A stretch of DNA of 64,000 bases from Atrina japonica (GCA_030159075.1 BROG01000260.1:517001-581000), one strand, 5' to 3'; shown: positions 47,170-59,399, numbered from the stretch's first letter. The notes: generated from the sequence alone by a model not told the origin. Program-made: numbers and translations.

Positions 47170-48550
47170 CAGTGGGTAAAGTCAGACCAATGGAATTGGC
47201 ACTTACACACTTTTGAAAGTTTGCCAAATGCTAAAAAGGTGTTTTTATTCCATAATAAAGAAACCGCCATCCAGCAAAATTCATTCGTTGATTTAATCCT
47301 ACACAATGTCATGTTTCGTATTCGTGTACTCAGTGTTATTTATAATGTTAAAGCAATTTATCTTTGTCATATCATAATCTACATCATTGCCACAGTGTCA
47401 TTTTCTTTAGTCGAGAATGGCACACCTACAAGGTCATTTACCCGTGTACTTATAACGGATTGCGCTAGATCATATACGCTACGTGTCCAAAAATGAAAAC
47501 AATTATAGATCGAGTTTTAATCAGATTGATACTTTTGAGTTATATGATTAGTTTGGTCACCATCAGAGTTCAGCTATTTTTTTTTCAGGGTTATATGAGA
47601 ATTGAATTTTTTTTTCTATTCTATGCAGTTTTAAAGGATGCTTACTGCTTTATCCCACTTGATCTGGGATTTTATATCTACACTGTTGCACAATCCATTT
47701 TTACAAGTATTTGTTTCTTTAATTCCCATGAACATTCAGAACAATATTGATAGTTATTAGTTTGTTGATGTCATATTGACGATGTTTGTACTATTTTCTT
47801 GGGCAAATGATGCAGAGGCATATATCTTGATGGTAAATGTAATTTTATACGCAGTATCTTTGCGCAAATCAAAAGGACGTGGATTTGTATTGGTCTTATA
47901 TCATTCGAAAGATATCTCATTCCTTTGCAGTTTTCAATATTTCATTTCAACCCAGATTCCTTGGTATAATTACTCTATATTCACAAATATTCGACCTCTT
48001 GGCCTTTATGAAATGAAAGACGATAATTTCTATACGATTTACAATTAATTGTGTACGCAAAGGTATGTATATAATTATTTATCGTATATAATTGCATTTA
48101 AGTTTACTGTAGGTTTAATAATCTATTAGCAAAATATTTGGTAAACGTATACTTATAAAGATCTGTTTGTATACGCGAAAATATGCATGTGTCCTTAACG
48201 TTGTGATGACATTACTCGTGACGTAATTGATATACATCGATAACCATTTGCAATAAAGCTGTTAATCATGCAGCCTTGATACCATGTAGCTCATGTATAT
48301 ATATTTTCGTCTTTCACTACATAAAGGCCAATGAGGCAGGGAATTTGTGAATATAGAGTGTGTTTACTGTTTTTGTTTTTGTTTTCGTTCCGCAATAGCT
48401 TGTTTCATCTTAAAATGATTAACAGAATGAGCAATGTTCTGAATTGTTTGAGGTACCAACACATGTCTATAAAGTTCAACAAGTACATTTCATGGTACTT
48501 TTGAAAATGTTGAAGTCGGGACCAACGTTTCGGAGATTGTGTGTGTTTTG
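47170..48550. other. Intergenic, nothing recognised
   Basis: Several plus-strand frames (47122-47496, 47493-47750, 47776-48048) lie in a row. They lack recognisable motifs and could be chance. Confidence 0.4.
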
Positions 48551-48559
48551 TTAAACTCT

Positions 48560-48642
48560 TCCCCCACTGGATATCTTAGTAGTATGCTCTTATCTATTGT
48601 TTATTGCTAGTCTATTATGGTATGTAGGGTTGAGCGGGTTAA
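48560..48642 (+). mobile_element. Short TIR element, family E copy 4
   Basis: It begins TTAAACTCTTCCCCCACTGG and ends GGTTGAGCGGGTTAA, with the shared TTGCTAGTCTATTATGG interior. Confidence 0.65.
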
Positions 48643-48699
48643 GGTTCAGTGTAACATAATTAAATATGGTTTTTTTTCAACTAAATAAGCAGGAGTATA

Positions 48700-49620
48700 T
48701 TATGTCTAACGTCTAGTTTATCGTTTAATTTTTATGTTTGTTTTTTTCAGAATGTAATTTTTAACGACTAAGTTGATCTGAACTTGGCAGTATTTGTTCT
48801 GTTCTGAAATAATTTTTCAATACCAAAAGAAGCAATCTGGTGAATTTGAAAGAATTGTTTAAGTATGAGTTAATTCCCTTGTATCAATTACATAGCATTT
48901 GTTGTGCATTCACATGCAGGTAAAAAAGCATGGGATGTTTTGTTTCGATATTGATCTAAATAAATTAATGAGATTACTTTTCTTTTTAAATTTTCCAAGG
49001 AATGGAAAAGGAATTTGTTATAAATCGCATGTAATTGAAAATCATAAAGACAGTACTGATTACATGTCAAAACCTTTACAAACAATTACTAGATGACTCT
49101 GGATGTGAAAAAATACCCAATAAAGATATTTCTTGGTCACGTTTGGGGAGTAACATAAGCAAATCAAAGGATCAAAAGTTGTCAGAATTCATAGCAGGGG
49201 GTTCCCTTGCCCAACAACGTTTGGAGATATAAATATATCAAGTACTATCTGCATCGCGCCGGATTCTTAGGAAAAAGTTTCCTTGGTATTAGTAAAGTGT
49301 TCGGTAGAGACATGTACCATATTTTTTTTTTGATTGAAATTGCCAGGTATTAACTGCGTTCCTAGAATGTTCTAATCCGAGGAGGTTACATTTCATCTAT
49401 ATACTTTCCATCGTACATGTATTTGATTTCGACTTACTGATTAAGTAATTATGGTTATAATGATACTCAATAACAACACCAGTGCATTCATCCTACCACT
49501 CAACATTCACTGTTAATATATATTATATAAAAGATCATTCAAAGGGAAATAAATCTTGTATGTAAACGATAATTTAATGCGTTGTTGCTACCAAAAGTCT
49601 GATGAACCAATGGAACTAAT
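48700..49620. other. Intergenic, nothing recognised
   Basis: Short frames at 48899-49096 and 49035-49232 have no recognisable features. Confidence 0.4.
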
Positions 49621-49633
49621 TCATGTACCAGAT

Positions 49634-49790
49634 GATACCCGATAATGTTTGTGGATTATTGTTTTATTGGAGATGGAATATCATAAGAAGACGATATCCC
49701 CCACTTACGTCATTTCAGCGGGAAGATTACGTAGAGGTACGTTTCATCGCCAATAGAAACAATAGTCCCGCACAAACGTTATCGGGTATC
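49634..49790. mobile_element. Foldback (MITE-like) element, ~157 bp
   Basis: The ends are inverted repeats of about 40 bases: GATACCCGATAATGTTTGTG and TTTTATTGG on the left, CCAATAGAAACAATAG and CACAAACGTTATCGGGTATC on the right. The ~75-base interior is non-coding. Confidence 0.75.
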
Positions 49791-49799
49791 ACGGATTCC

Positions 49800-49980
49800 A
49801 TTTGCGTTTGACTGTGGACTCGCGGTTGGTGTGATCGGTCAATGGGGATGTTCACTCATCCATGGCACCTGATCCCACATTTGGATTACCATAGACTCGG
49901 GTTAGTCAAAGTCAAATTATTTCAAGCTGATTTCCTAAATATACTGAAGTTCAATGATTTGGTATCTGTGGTATGTAAAT
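49800..49980 (+). repeat. Solitary PLE-A 3' tail
   Basis: It contains TGACTGTGGACTCGCGGTTG, CATGGCACCTGATCCCACAT and GATTTGGTATCTGTGG. It starts within ten bases of the foldback element. Confidence 0.7.
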
Positions 49981-49999
49981 ATATAAACATCGAGTATCA

Positions 50000-50509
50000 T
50001 AAACTGGTATTTGGTGGCAAGAACAAACTGTAGTAGTCAGACTGGGACTTGCTTACGTGTGTTACACTTTTCATACCAATCTCACTTCCGTGAAAGTTGG
50101 ATAAAATCAACACGGAATACTCATGTATATACACAACATTCATCACACGTCAAGAAATTGTTATGAGTAGATTGTATATATAAACCTAAAGCCTATGTAT
50201 TACCGTCATGTCAAATAGTTATTTTAAACAGACAACGATGAAAGTTAACATTAGAAAAGTCCCCGGGTTAATGATAGAAACAAATCTAGAATTTTAGGCC
50301 GTCGACCATGTGCATGTTTTGAACTGATAAGTTTTAGTTATTTTAATGGGTGGCCAAATTGTCCAAATGAATAGCAACAGACATACTTTTCGAATTTACA
50401 GAAGAAAGGGGTGCCATATATGGTGGGGATTAAAGAGATACAAATTATCACAACTCGATAATAGTAAACCTCAATATAACGAACCATATACAGTACGGAC
50501 AAGAATGTG

Positions 50510-50557
<48 letters not shown>

Positions 50558-51530
50558 TAAAATATAAACATTTGCAATGCTTTGTTTGGTATTGGCATTC
50601 ATTTAATTTTTAGTTGAAAAAAATCCGATATATTACGCCATTACCAACTGTTTGTCGCTACGATAGATATTTACCTTGTTTGTTTACAAAACAAAGTACA
50701 CCGTTCTGGTAGATCTATCACAGAAAATATTACACAAAAACAAAATCGTTGAAAAAATCTTGGAGCGTTTGTATAACTATTAAATTTTTACTGAACAAAA
50801 TAAACATTGTTTATTGACACAAAGTTTAACGCATATCTTAATTGAAAGCATTGAATGTATTTTCTATTTGAAATTGAAACATGGCGGAATATCAAACTGT
50901 ATGATCAGACTACTATTCGTATACATATACTACCATTTTCTTATAGATTTAGAATTCCTAGCTGATTTGAAATGGACTGATGAGATGGTATCGCATTATA
51001 CATAAACGCTATATTCATTAGATTATGCATGATAATGCTCTTTATGGAAAGAACATTTCATTTATTTGATACGATATAAATGTGCATTCCCAATTCCAAT
51101 TTGCGATAAATGTTTTATTAATCTCGCTGCTTTTGACAATTCAAAGTGAAAACGTCCGTGTACTTCTACATAAGAAACTTAATATTGATAACGCTGTTAA
51201 TTTGACAAAATGTTATTTGTATCATTTGTATAAACAGAGGAAATTATCCTTGTCACTTTCATTGCAAATGGTCTCGTATTAATTGAAAAGTACCTGTATG
51301 ATCTGAAAATAATTAGAACAGCTTCACAACTGTACTTCCTTGTGTCAGATGCAATTTCAAATAAACATGTAAATCTTGAGAAAGCCACTTCGTTTAAATT
51401 GATTTTTATTTGGATGTGTAATGTTTATGCAAATATAGTCAGTGTTTCCTGTTATACATGCATATAGAAGAGTAAACGTTTTAAGATAAAACATTAATTG
51501 TGGATTAAAGATATTATAAGCATAATGCCA
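50000..51530. other. Intergenic with a (GT)n array
   Basis: (GT)n at 50513-50554; otherwise AT-rich with no recognised feature. Confidence 0.5.
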
Positions 51531-51540
51531 AATCTGTAAT

Positions 51541-51584
51541 GCTCAGGACGATCGTTTCTGCTAATTAGACTTCATCAGTTGAGC
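51541..51584 (-). ncRNA. Hammerhead-like motif, family C copy 3 (best preserved core)
   Basis: On the minus strand: GCTCAA, CTGATGA, AGTCTAATTAGCA, GAAAC, GATCGTC, CTGAGC. The catalytic core (CUGAUGA and GAAA) is complete, ACGATCGT is self-complementary (a dimeric stem III), and five of six stem I pairs are kept. The stem II is weak (no closing G-C pair). Confidence 0.6.
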
Positions 51585-52766
51585 TTCAATTTAAAATGCA
51601 TATTTATTTTCTAAAGAGAAAGTGGTATCGTACAAGGTCAAAAAATAAATCTAAAAGTATAGCCGAAATCCGTCTGATATTAACCATTGTAAATAGATGA
51701 CTATCTTAGCTTTAGAAAACTTTGGCATGTAAATGGTATTATCAGTGCCAAGTATTACTTTACTGTGAGATTATCACCTGGTACCGAAATACCAGGTAGT
51801 AGGTTTATGTATACCCTCGGGGACTCAAACAATATATTTGTTTTGTTGAAACAGAGTCAATGGTCGCCAGTTATTCAGAAGAAGTTAAAGAAAATTTTTT
51901 GCAGAAAAAAAATCGTAAGAAGAATATAAAACGCACAAAGTTATTCAGAAGGCAAACAAGTCTAAAGGATCGGGTCTCATGAGGGAGTAATTGTGTCCTG
52001 TCTACATGCCATACATACTGCGAGTATAGAAAGAAATGTAAAATGAGATAAGTGAGGAATCAATTCGCGTCACATTCGGTAAAGACGATCAACAATGCAT
52101 AGAATAATGTAAATTAATTATACATACGTACATACGATTTTTTTTGCCATTTTCCACCTATCATATTCCGAAAGGTAACACAGATTCGAGTACTCCGTCT
52201 TAAAAAAACTTTATCGGGTTACCATGTAATGATCGCATTGCATTTAATTAAGTAAAAACTACAAGAGCGATCTGTATTTCAAATAATCTTCATGATATTA
52301 ATTCTAAGAATGTACGTCTCACCTATACAATGACGTCGGAACTAGACCGATAACACTAATGTTTACACTAATGTTTACACTGGTAAATTTGAAGGTGAGT
52401 TGAGCACTTAATTTTCTTTTTTATTCATTAACTTTGATCGCCACAACGTCATAAAACATTCACAAATTACTTTTGATTTAATATTCCCTCTTGATCAAAC
52501 AATTTCGACCGTCGTAGTAATGGAATACATACACAGGAAAGGTACCTAAAATATCAGTGATGCACGCGGGACCTCGATGCCAAAATTTAACAAGAATATC
52601 AGTAAAACTTCCCAGTATTTAACCATATGTTCTAAGTATCCTTGACAATGTGTGAAATTTGATAACATTCTGTCCATCTGAACTCATATTCCATAAACCG
52701 TGTATCAGAATTTCATCATATTTCTAACAAAATCCTTGGAGCAGGGGCTTTCATACGAAGGTAGTT

Positions 52767-53060
52767 CAAGGTCATCTGTGAAAGGTCAAACTGATTCAGC
52801 TGATATCCCTCAAATTTGGGAAATGTCTCAAAACTTTTAAACTATTCGTCAAACTTTTATTATATTTCAAAATTTTTCTTGGGACATTTTGACAAAGGTC
52901 ACTCAGAGTGATTTTGAAAAAGGTCAAGGTCACTCAGCACTTATCCTGAAGTATTTGAAAATGCCTCATATATCTTTAACCATCCATCACAATTCTATCA
53001 TATTCCACCCAAATGTTTCTTGGGAAGGGTACTTCCGGACAAAGGTCACTAAATGTCATT
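52767..53060 (+). repeat. Cluster of AAGGTCA half-sites
   Basis: At least six AAGGTCA or AAAGGTCA copies occur within 300 bases, including a direct tandem AAAAGGTCAAGGTCACT near 52917. This may be a dispersed repeat or a nuclear-receptor binding region; I cannot tell from one copy. Confidence 0.4.
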
Positions 53061-53268
53061 TCTACATGGCCAAAGTCATTGCATCCTAAGGTGTGGGATT
53101 CAAGTACATGGATACAAGTCATGAAATGAATTTTACAAAACACTGAAACGATTAAGAACACAGAAAGATATAGAATCAAATTATCTGGACGACCTGTTTC
53201 TTCCTCAGACAATTTTACTTCATTTTGTCCGTGTCGTTTGTAATTGTTATGCTATATATTATTGTATA

Positions 53269-53271
<3 letters not shown>

Positions 53272-53355
<84 letters not shown>
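53272..53355. repeat. (AT)n microsatellite
   Basis: AT array of about 84 bases. Confidence 0.9.
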
Positions 53356-53358
<3 letters not shown>

Positions 53359-53784
53359 TATATATAAAAATTATTATTGTGTGTGTGTTTGTTCATCAGT
53401 AAACTTTCTGTTTAATCAGTTTTTATGTATTAAAACCAATCTGTTATAGTATTTCTTTGTCAGGTATTTCAGTCTGAATATGATCTATTTTCCTGGAGCA
53501 TCTAGTGCTCTTTCGCTACGAAACATTTTTCAACACCGTGCAATTTTCGACGCCATTGATATACATGTTCTTTTAGTGTAATGCAGGTGATAGGGATTGT
53601 AGTTACCACTATTTGTTATTTAATTCTGCAGCTCCTGACAATTATAAATGATAAATGTGTCGTATGTCTAAGATACTTTATTCTTTCTACACATTTTTTC
53701 CTTTTTTTTATTTTTAACGGTATATAAAAGCAACCTTATCTTTTAACTATATCCTTCAAAATCACGTGTCCGTATTACACTCAT

Positions 53785-54957
53785 TTGATATACCTACAAC
53801 GAAGACCGATTTCGAGCTACCACATTTATACTGGATACCTAAACTTCATTAAAAACCCATATAAGCAAAGATACATAGCAGGATCCAGCAAATGTTCTAC
53901 CAAACCTTTATCTTTACTCCTTACCAAGATATTGACAGCTGTTAAGGAGAAACTTCAAAAATACTGTACAGTTGCTTATTCCAGAAGCGGTGTAAATCAG
54001 ATGTGGATACTTAAAAATTCTAAACAGCTTTTAGAAAATTTGAAGGAACACAATTTTTCTCGAATTCACAGTATCAAAACTTATGATTTCTCAACTCTTT
54101 ACACTACTATTCCACATAAAAAATTAAAAGAAAGACTTTTTAGCATCATAGACAACTGCTTTTTCACTAAAGGTGGTACCCGAAAATTTAAATATCTAGT
54201 GATTGGCTATCAGGATACTTATTTCGTCAAACACCACTCTGATTCTACACATAAGTATACTGAAGTTGATATAAAAAACATGCTCGAATTTCTAATAGAC
54301 AATATATTTGTAATGTTCGGAGACATGGTCTTTCAACAAACTGTCGGCATTCCTATGGGAACCAATTGTGCTCCTTTATTGGCCGACTTGTTCCTTTATT
54401 CATACGAAGCAGACTTCATTCAGAAACTGCTGAATCAAAAGAAAAAAAAGTTAGCGGTGTCCTTTAATTTGACATTTAGATATATCGACGACATTTTGTC
54501 AATTAATAATGACAATTTTGATACATATGTCAATGCGATATATCCCAGCGAACTAGAAATTAAAGATACAACAGAATCAAGTACACACGCTTCATACTTA
54601 GACATTTTACTTAATATAAACACAGACGGGAAATTAGCAACTAAGCTATACGATAAACGCGACGATTTCGGCTTTCCCATCGTAAATTTTCCACATTTAA
54701 GTAGTAATATCTCTCAGTCAACTGCATATGGAGTTTATATTTCACAAATGATCCGATATACCAGGGCGTGCACAACATATGAATATTTCATATACAGAGG
54801 TAAACTACTCTCTGACAAATTATTGACACAGGGATATCGAAAACCGCGTTTAATGTCAACGTTCCGCAAATTTTACGGTCGGTATAATAGTCTTGTTTGC
54901 GACTACTCTGTTTCACTAAGTGAAATGTTGAGTTGCCTTTGCGTTGGCGGTTGTTGA
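53785..54957 (+). CDS. PLE-A reverse transcriptase (A3, N-terminus frameshifted)
   Basis: This frame has 390 codons. The first ~23 residues (MIYLQRRPISSYHIYTGYLN) are read in the wrong frame because of an indel near 53850. From NPYKQRYIAGSS on it is the genuine protein: motif A YDFSTLYTTIP, motif B VGIPMGTNCAPLLADLF, motif C FRYIDDILSINN, and C-terminus FYGRYNSLVCDYS to CVGGC. No nuclease domain is present. Because the copy is 5' truncated it is not expected to be functional. Confidence 0.82.
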   Translation: MIYLQRRPISSYHIYTGYLNFIKNPYKQRYIAGSSKCSTKPLSLLLTKILTAVKEKLQKYCTVAYSRSGVNQMWILKNSKQLLENLKEHNFSRIHSIKTYDFSTLYTTIPHKKLKERLFSIIDNCFFTKGGTRKFKYLVIGYQDTYFVKHHSDSTHKYTEVDIKNMLEFLIDNIFVMFGDMVFQQTVGIPMGTNCAPLLADLFLYSYEADFIQKLLNQKKKKLAVSFNLTFRYIDDILSINNDNFDTYVNAIYPSELEIKDTTESSTHASYLDILLNINTDGKLATKLYDKRDDFGFPIVNFPHLSSNISQSTAYGVYISQMIRYTRACTTYEYFIYRGKLLSDKLLTQGYRKPRLMSTFRKFYGRYNSLVCDYSVSLSEMLSCLCVGGC

Positions 54958-55182
54958 GACATCTGTACCAATTGTGACGAGGATACACTCCTCACGTGTT
55001 TCATTGGTCTTGACTGTGAACTCACGGCGGGTGAGACCGGTCGACAGGGGATGCTTACTCCTCCATGGCACCTGATCCCACCTCTTGGTTTCCAGAGGTC
55101 CGTGTTTGTCCATTTTTACCGGATTTGTATCTATGTCCTGGACATCCTATTGATTTATACTTTGGTATCTGAGATTTTTATA
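54958..55182 (+). repeat. PLE-A 3' tail, reference copy
   Basis: Ordered blocks: TGTACCAATTGTGACGAGG, CTCACGTGTTTCATTGG, ACTCACGGCGGGTGAGACCG, CTCCATGGCACCTGATCCCA, TTGGTTTCCAGAGGTCCGTG, GGATTTGTATC, CCTGGACATCCTATTGA and TTTGGTATCTGAGATTTTTA. All family A fragments and solitary tails were recognised by these blocks. Confidence 0.85.
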
Positions 55183-55189
55183 TTCATAG

Positions 55190-56400
55190 TACTATTAGCT
55201 TCTATTATGCTAATAACAACACTGTTATCTGGACATTTCGAACTTGTTAGAATTTGTGTCTATTCCCTTTTGCTTTTTCTTTAATGCAATAAAATACGTT
55301 CAATTCAAACATACTACTTCTTTATTTTGATACCGCTGTATTCATTATAGGAAATTTGATAGATATTATTTGTATGAACGAAGGCAAACCATCTTTGTCA
55401 TTATATTGTGGGTTGCTGAATCCCTTCATTCATATTGAAAGTCTCTGAAGAGATAGAAATCTAGACAACTTTATAATTATATTTTCTTTTGTCAGATGTT
55501 ATTAACAAATCCATGCAAATGTTGAGAAATCCCTTTCAATTTCAATAATACCTATTTTGATCTTTGATGTTTATGTTTACAGAAAGTTCAGGTATAGCGA
55601 CTTTGATATTACAATATCAACATTTCATTAAATATGTCTTACTGTTGTTGATGTCGACTTGACAAGAATGGCAATTTATTGTATGGGTAAAACAAAATTG
55701 GTCCCATGAGTTGTTCGGAAAAAAAGTAGAATAAAATGTATATGTTGACGACAAAAGAATTAAGAAAATTGCGTTTTCCAAAAACATCCTGCCAAACGAA
55801 CATATGAAATGAAACTGATCAAATATTCTACTATAAATTTGACTAATTACCTCAACTAAACTATTTTGGAAAGTAAAAGATTTAATATTTATCTAGCTAA
55901 GAATTGAAATTATGGGCTCATAAATATGTTTAGTTATTTAAAGTATCCGTGTGTATAATCCTAAACAAGTCATATGTAAGACACAGGTATAAGTGAATAC
56001 ATTCACACAGTTTGGATGATCAATCACTGATCTACGGTTACATTCAAATTTAACCTGGAGGTTAAATTAATGCTTCAATGAATCGATAGCCACAAGTGAA
56101 CAAATTTAGATCCACACGCTATATCTATATGATTTCTTCGACAATAAAAAATATTTGAGTAGTTTAGTTTTAGATCGAATTATCGTATGTTGAGCAGGCC
56201 CCATCAATTTGACATAAACATCATCAGCTAGAATGCATGAACAATATTACTGTGATGTAGAAAAGTAACAATAAAGATGCCGCAAAATTCATCAAGTTGA
56301 TCATATGGTCATCCATGCCCGTTCAAATGTCTATCTATAGTTCAATACCTATCCAGTGGCGCAAGATGCAGAACTAATTTACGAAATATACAAGTGCGCC
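55190..56400. other. Intergenic, nothing recognised
   Basis: AT-rich spacer. Confidence 0.5.
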
Positions 56401-56414
56401 TTATACTATTCAAT

Positions 56415-56875
56415 ATATACTAGCGGAAAAAAGAAACACATGTTCGGTTTTTGTAATATAACTTATAGACACGCGGACGAATTTTAATTTAATCTGACAC
56501 TCAGCTACCTCTGCAATGAGAAGATATTAGTGTTCTTTAGTTACAATTTAACCGACCGTAACCCCACTTGATGTTGCATGCTTCAGCAGATTTTTCTTAA
56601 AGCGTGCACCCGGGGTACTCCTGCACCATTACACCATTACAAATCGACCATTGGAATTGTACAGATCAACTACACAACATTATTTTTCTAAGTGATTGTA
56701 GAGCAAAATGCCTCGATTGAGTGACATCGATAGGGGTAGGGTTAATGCTCTGATAATGCATGGATTTCCGCAACGTCATCTAACCCAACAATATGGTTAC
56801 ATTAGTCAACAATTGTCCGTATAGTTGCACGTGTTAGAGCCACAACAAGATAAGGTGACCGTCCGAGGAGCGGAC
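56415..56875 (+). mobile_element. Tc1-like DNA transposon remnant
   Basis: The left end contains TAGCGGAAAAAAGAAACACA, resembling Tc1-type terminal repeats. About 290 bases further in is a transposase start (56708). The element is cut off near 56875 and a reverse-oriented PLE-A fragment begins within about 20 bases. Confidence 0.65.
56708..56875 (+). pseudogene. Tc1-like transposase N-terminus (broken)
   Basis: It begins MPRLSDIDRGRVNALIMHGF, then PQRHLTQQYGYISQQLSV and a TAG at 56822. This matches the first helix-turn-helix of Tc1-like transposases. After a frameshift, GDRPRSGR, the usual linker between the two DNA-binding helices, is visible. The catalytic DDE domain is absent. Confidence 0.7.
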
Positions 56876-56892
56876 GCACGAGCAGTTAAATC

Positions 56893-57025
56893 AATATAAA
56901 TACATGAGATACGAATCCTCGTCACAATCGGTACAGACGCCACAACAACCGCCATCGAACAGGTAACTCAATATTTCACTTATTGAAACAGAGTAATCGC
57001 AAACAAGACTATTATACTACCATGC
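56893..57025 (-). pseudogene. PLE-A C-terminal fragment (A7)
   Basis: On the minus strand it reads NSLVCDYSV-type sequence through a GGC-like end, then GACGAGGATTCGTATCTCAT of the tail. It is truncated on both sides. Confidence 0.7.
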
Positions 57026-57734
57026 AATGTTATTTTTTCACATGATAATGGTTTTTTTAAAATAATTTTACAGGCATAATTTAATGGTAATATAATGAGC
57101 TGCATTTGTTTAGAGAAATGATTGGAAAGGATGAATAGAGCTTCTCAACTCTACTTGTCCTACAACTGCTGACGTTTATAAAGTTAAAAACAAAAACAAA
57201 AAAACGGTCAATTTATTTTTTCAAAATAGGTCAATTACCGGCGGCGCTCTAAACTCTGCTGACGGGATCAGACACTTCAATGTTAAAATATCGGTTGTCT
57301 ATCCACATTAATTCGAGACCCTATGTTTTGTACGTTAATAATCTCGCACAAAATCTGTTACAAAATGTGAATTTTTTTCAAAATATTGATTTCTCGGGCA
57401 CTATAAATATTCTATTCAGATGATATATAACATGTTAGCGATATTTTGAAAGAACACCGTAAGATATTTTCTTTACAAAAAACAAAAAACATTTTCGTCT
57501 AATTATAAAATGTTCTATTAACTGAAATATCGATCCCTAGCTAGTTTCCAAAATTACTTCCTTTTGTAAAGGACGATAGGAGAAAAAATAAGTTATACCC
57601 GACAGACGCTTTCAGTGTCCCATATATGATAAAATATTTTAGCCATGTGTAACTATTTCAAGTCACATACTAATTGGTAGTTTGCAATTACAATAATCGA
57701 TAACGTTTGTCGGATCATATGTACTAATTGTGGC

Positions 57735-57870
57735 AACAAGCTTTGGCGGATGCAGCTGGCTTCTCCTTCCTTCGGATGAGCCAGTAAAAAGCGAGGTCCC
57801 GTGTCACAATAGGTGTAGGCACGTAAAATAACCCTCACTGCTCATTTACCATATGTGCATAGGTAAACAA
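57735..57870 (+). mobile_element. tRNA-derived SINE fragment
   Basis: It contains TTCGGATGAGCCAGTAAAAA, GAGGTCCCGTGTCACAATAG and ACCCTCACTGCTCATTTACC, matching 29437-29690 in the opposite orientation. A solitary PLE-A tail follows directly. Confidence 0.75.
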
Positions 57871-57884
57871 AATATTTCATCTGG

Positions 57885-58040
57885 AGTTGATTGTCGGTCC
57901 ACTGAGGGTGATTATTGATCCATGTTCCCACCACTGGAATTCCAGAGGTCTGAGGCTGTCCAGTATTTTCCAAATTTGCATGTTTTGTCCTTAACATCTT
58001 GTCAAGATTGATACTTTGGTATCTGGGATGTTTATACATT
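57885..58040 (+). repeat. Solitary PLE-A 3' tail
   Basis: It contains CACTGGAATTCCAGAGGTC, TGTCCAGTATTTTCCAAATT and ATACTTTGGTATCTGGGATG. Confidence 0.7.
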
Positions 58041-58221
58041 TACTCATTTGTTTCGTTTTAAGTCGTTATATTTCTGTACAACTTAGAAATTAATAACCAA
58101 ACACTCAGGGGTCTAAGTGTATATAAATGGTTGGCCCACTACACGACTACTAAATTGCACATATGAGGAACCATTTCATGTGCAATAATATCACTATAGT
58201 TAACTGTAGATATATATACAA

Positions 58222-58385
58222 ACCTCAGATACCAAAGTATCAGGATGTCCAGGATACATATACAGATGTGATGAACAATAGACAAACACAGACTTCTGGA
58301 AATCTAGAGGTGGGATAAGGTGCCATGAAGGCGTAAAAACATTCCCTGTCGAAGGGTCACAATCGAGGTGATTCTACAGTCACTT
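58222..58385 (-). repeat. Solitary PLE-A 3' tail, inverted relative to its neighbour
   Basis: The plus strand shows CCTCAGATACCAAAGTATCA, GGATGTCCAGGATACATATA, GGTGGGATAAGGTGCCATG, the reverse complement of the tail. Its 3' end faces that of 57885-58040 across about 180 bases. Confidence 0.75.
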
Positions 58386-58666
58386 TCAAATGAACTATAA
58401 CTTTGGCATTGTACGTTATATTCGTAACCACTGGGTCGTTGCAACTACTGGTGGATCGTTTCAGTCCTCGGGGGTAAACATAACCAGCCTATTGTTTTAT
58501 ACTAAAGTAACATAGCACCATTTAAATTCGAAACCTCTCAAAATCTAAGATGTTCATTTTAAATTTGCTACTTCTGAAACAGATTTGGCAATATATTTAC
58601 TTGTATTGTTTGGCCTTGTATGATACCATTTTTTCTTTTTGATATATACAATTCTTTTAAATTCGA

Positions 58667-58711
58667 ACTCAACTAATGAAGTTTTGTTCATAAAAACCGA
58701 TAGTCTTGAGT
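58667..58711 (+). ncRNA. Hammerhead-like motif, family C copy 4 (decayed core)
   Basis: ACTCAA pairs perfectly with TTGAGT as stem I; compared with copy 1 the outer pair changed from G-C to A-T on both sides. The core CTAATGA and AAAA are mutated, so it should be inactive. Confidence 0.5.
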
Positions 58712-59399
58712 AAAATTAACAAATATAGCATTTGTTTGTTATACAAGAGAATATTTCTATCAAATAATAGTATACTATTGTATCACATGTCGGAATATAA
58801 TATGATTTTAAAAAATTGATATAAATCAAGGGGATGTATATAAAAGACATACACAATAGATACATAATTACGACGTGGGAAGCCTATACAAATCATTTGA
58901 AGAATATCTCGCTTATGATCGAGGAAACCGTATTCTGTTAATTTATAATCAATTTGATTTGAAAAGAAGTGCCGCAAGATCAAGCGATGCACGTCAGAAA
59001 GCACGTAGTTTGAACCTGTATTATCAAAAAAAAAAATCCAATAAAGGACACGGATACGAACTAGGCAATATTGTTATCTTTATTAGAAACGTATTCCATT
59101 TTTTGCCTTTCACTGTATCTTATTAATTTTTTAATACTTATAATATTGTATTTCCATTTTCTGACGAAAAAATACTACACCTGACTTCATTGTCAAATTC
59201 ATTTCGAATTGAATCGTAATACGTTTACGATAAACAACAGCGTCTATGCGGAAAGTGAAAACAATTATCTCGAAATTTGTAATATTTGAGCAGGCGTATC
59301 TATTGTAAGATTTGAGGGAAATTAATAGTGTAAACCTAGAAAACAACAATAAATGTATCTTGATTTTTTTCTACTTTTACCTCTTGTTCTTCTTCAATA

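Larger units (their letters stand above)
53754..55182 (+). mobile_element. PLE family A, copy A3 (5' truncated, complete tail)
   Basis: It begins abruptly at CCTTCAAAATCACGTGTCCG, inside the coding region, and is intact to the end of the 3' tail (TTTGGTATCTGAGATTTTTA). This is a typical 5' truncated retrocopy and the best reference for the tail (54958-55182). Confidence 0.88.

Noticed and set aside
47122..48048. Series of plus-strand frames that could suggest a gene
   Set aside because: No recognisable motif, no consistent splice sites, low-complexity hydrophobic content in AT-rich DNA.
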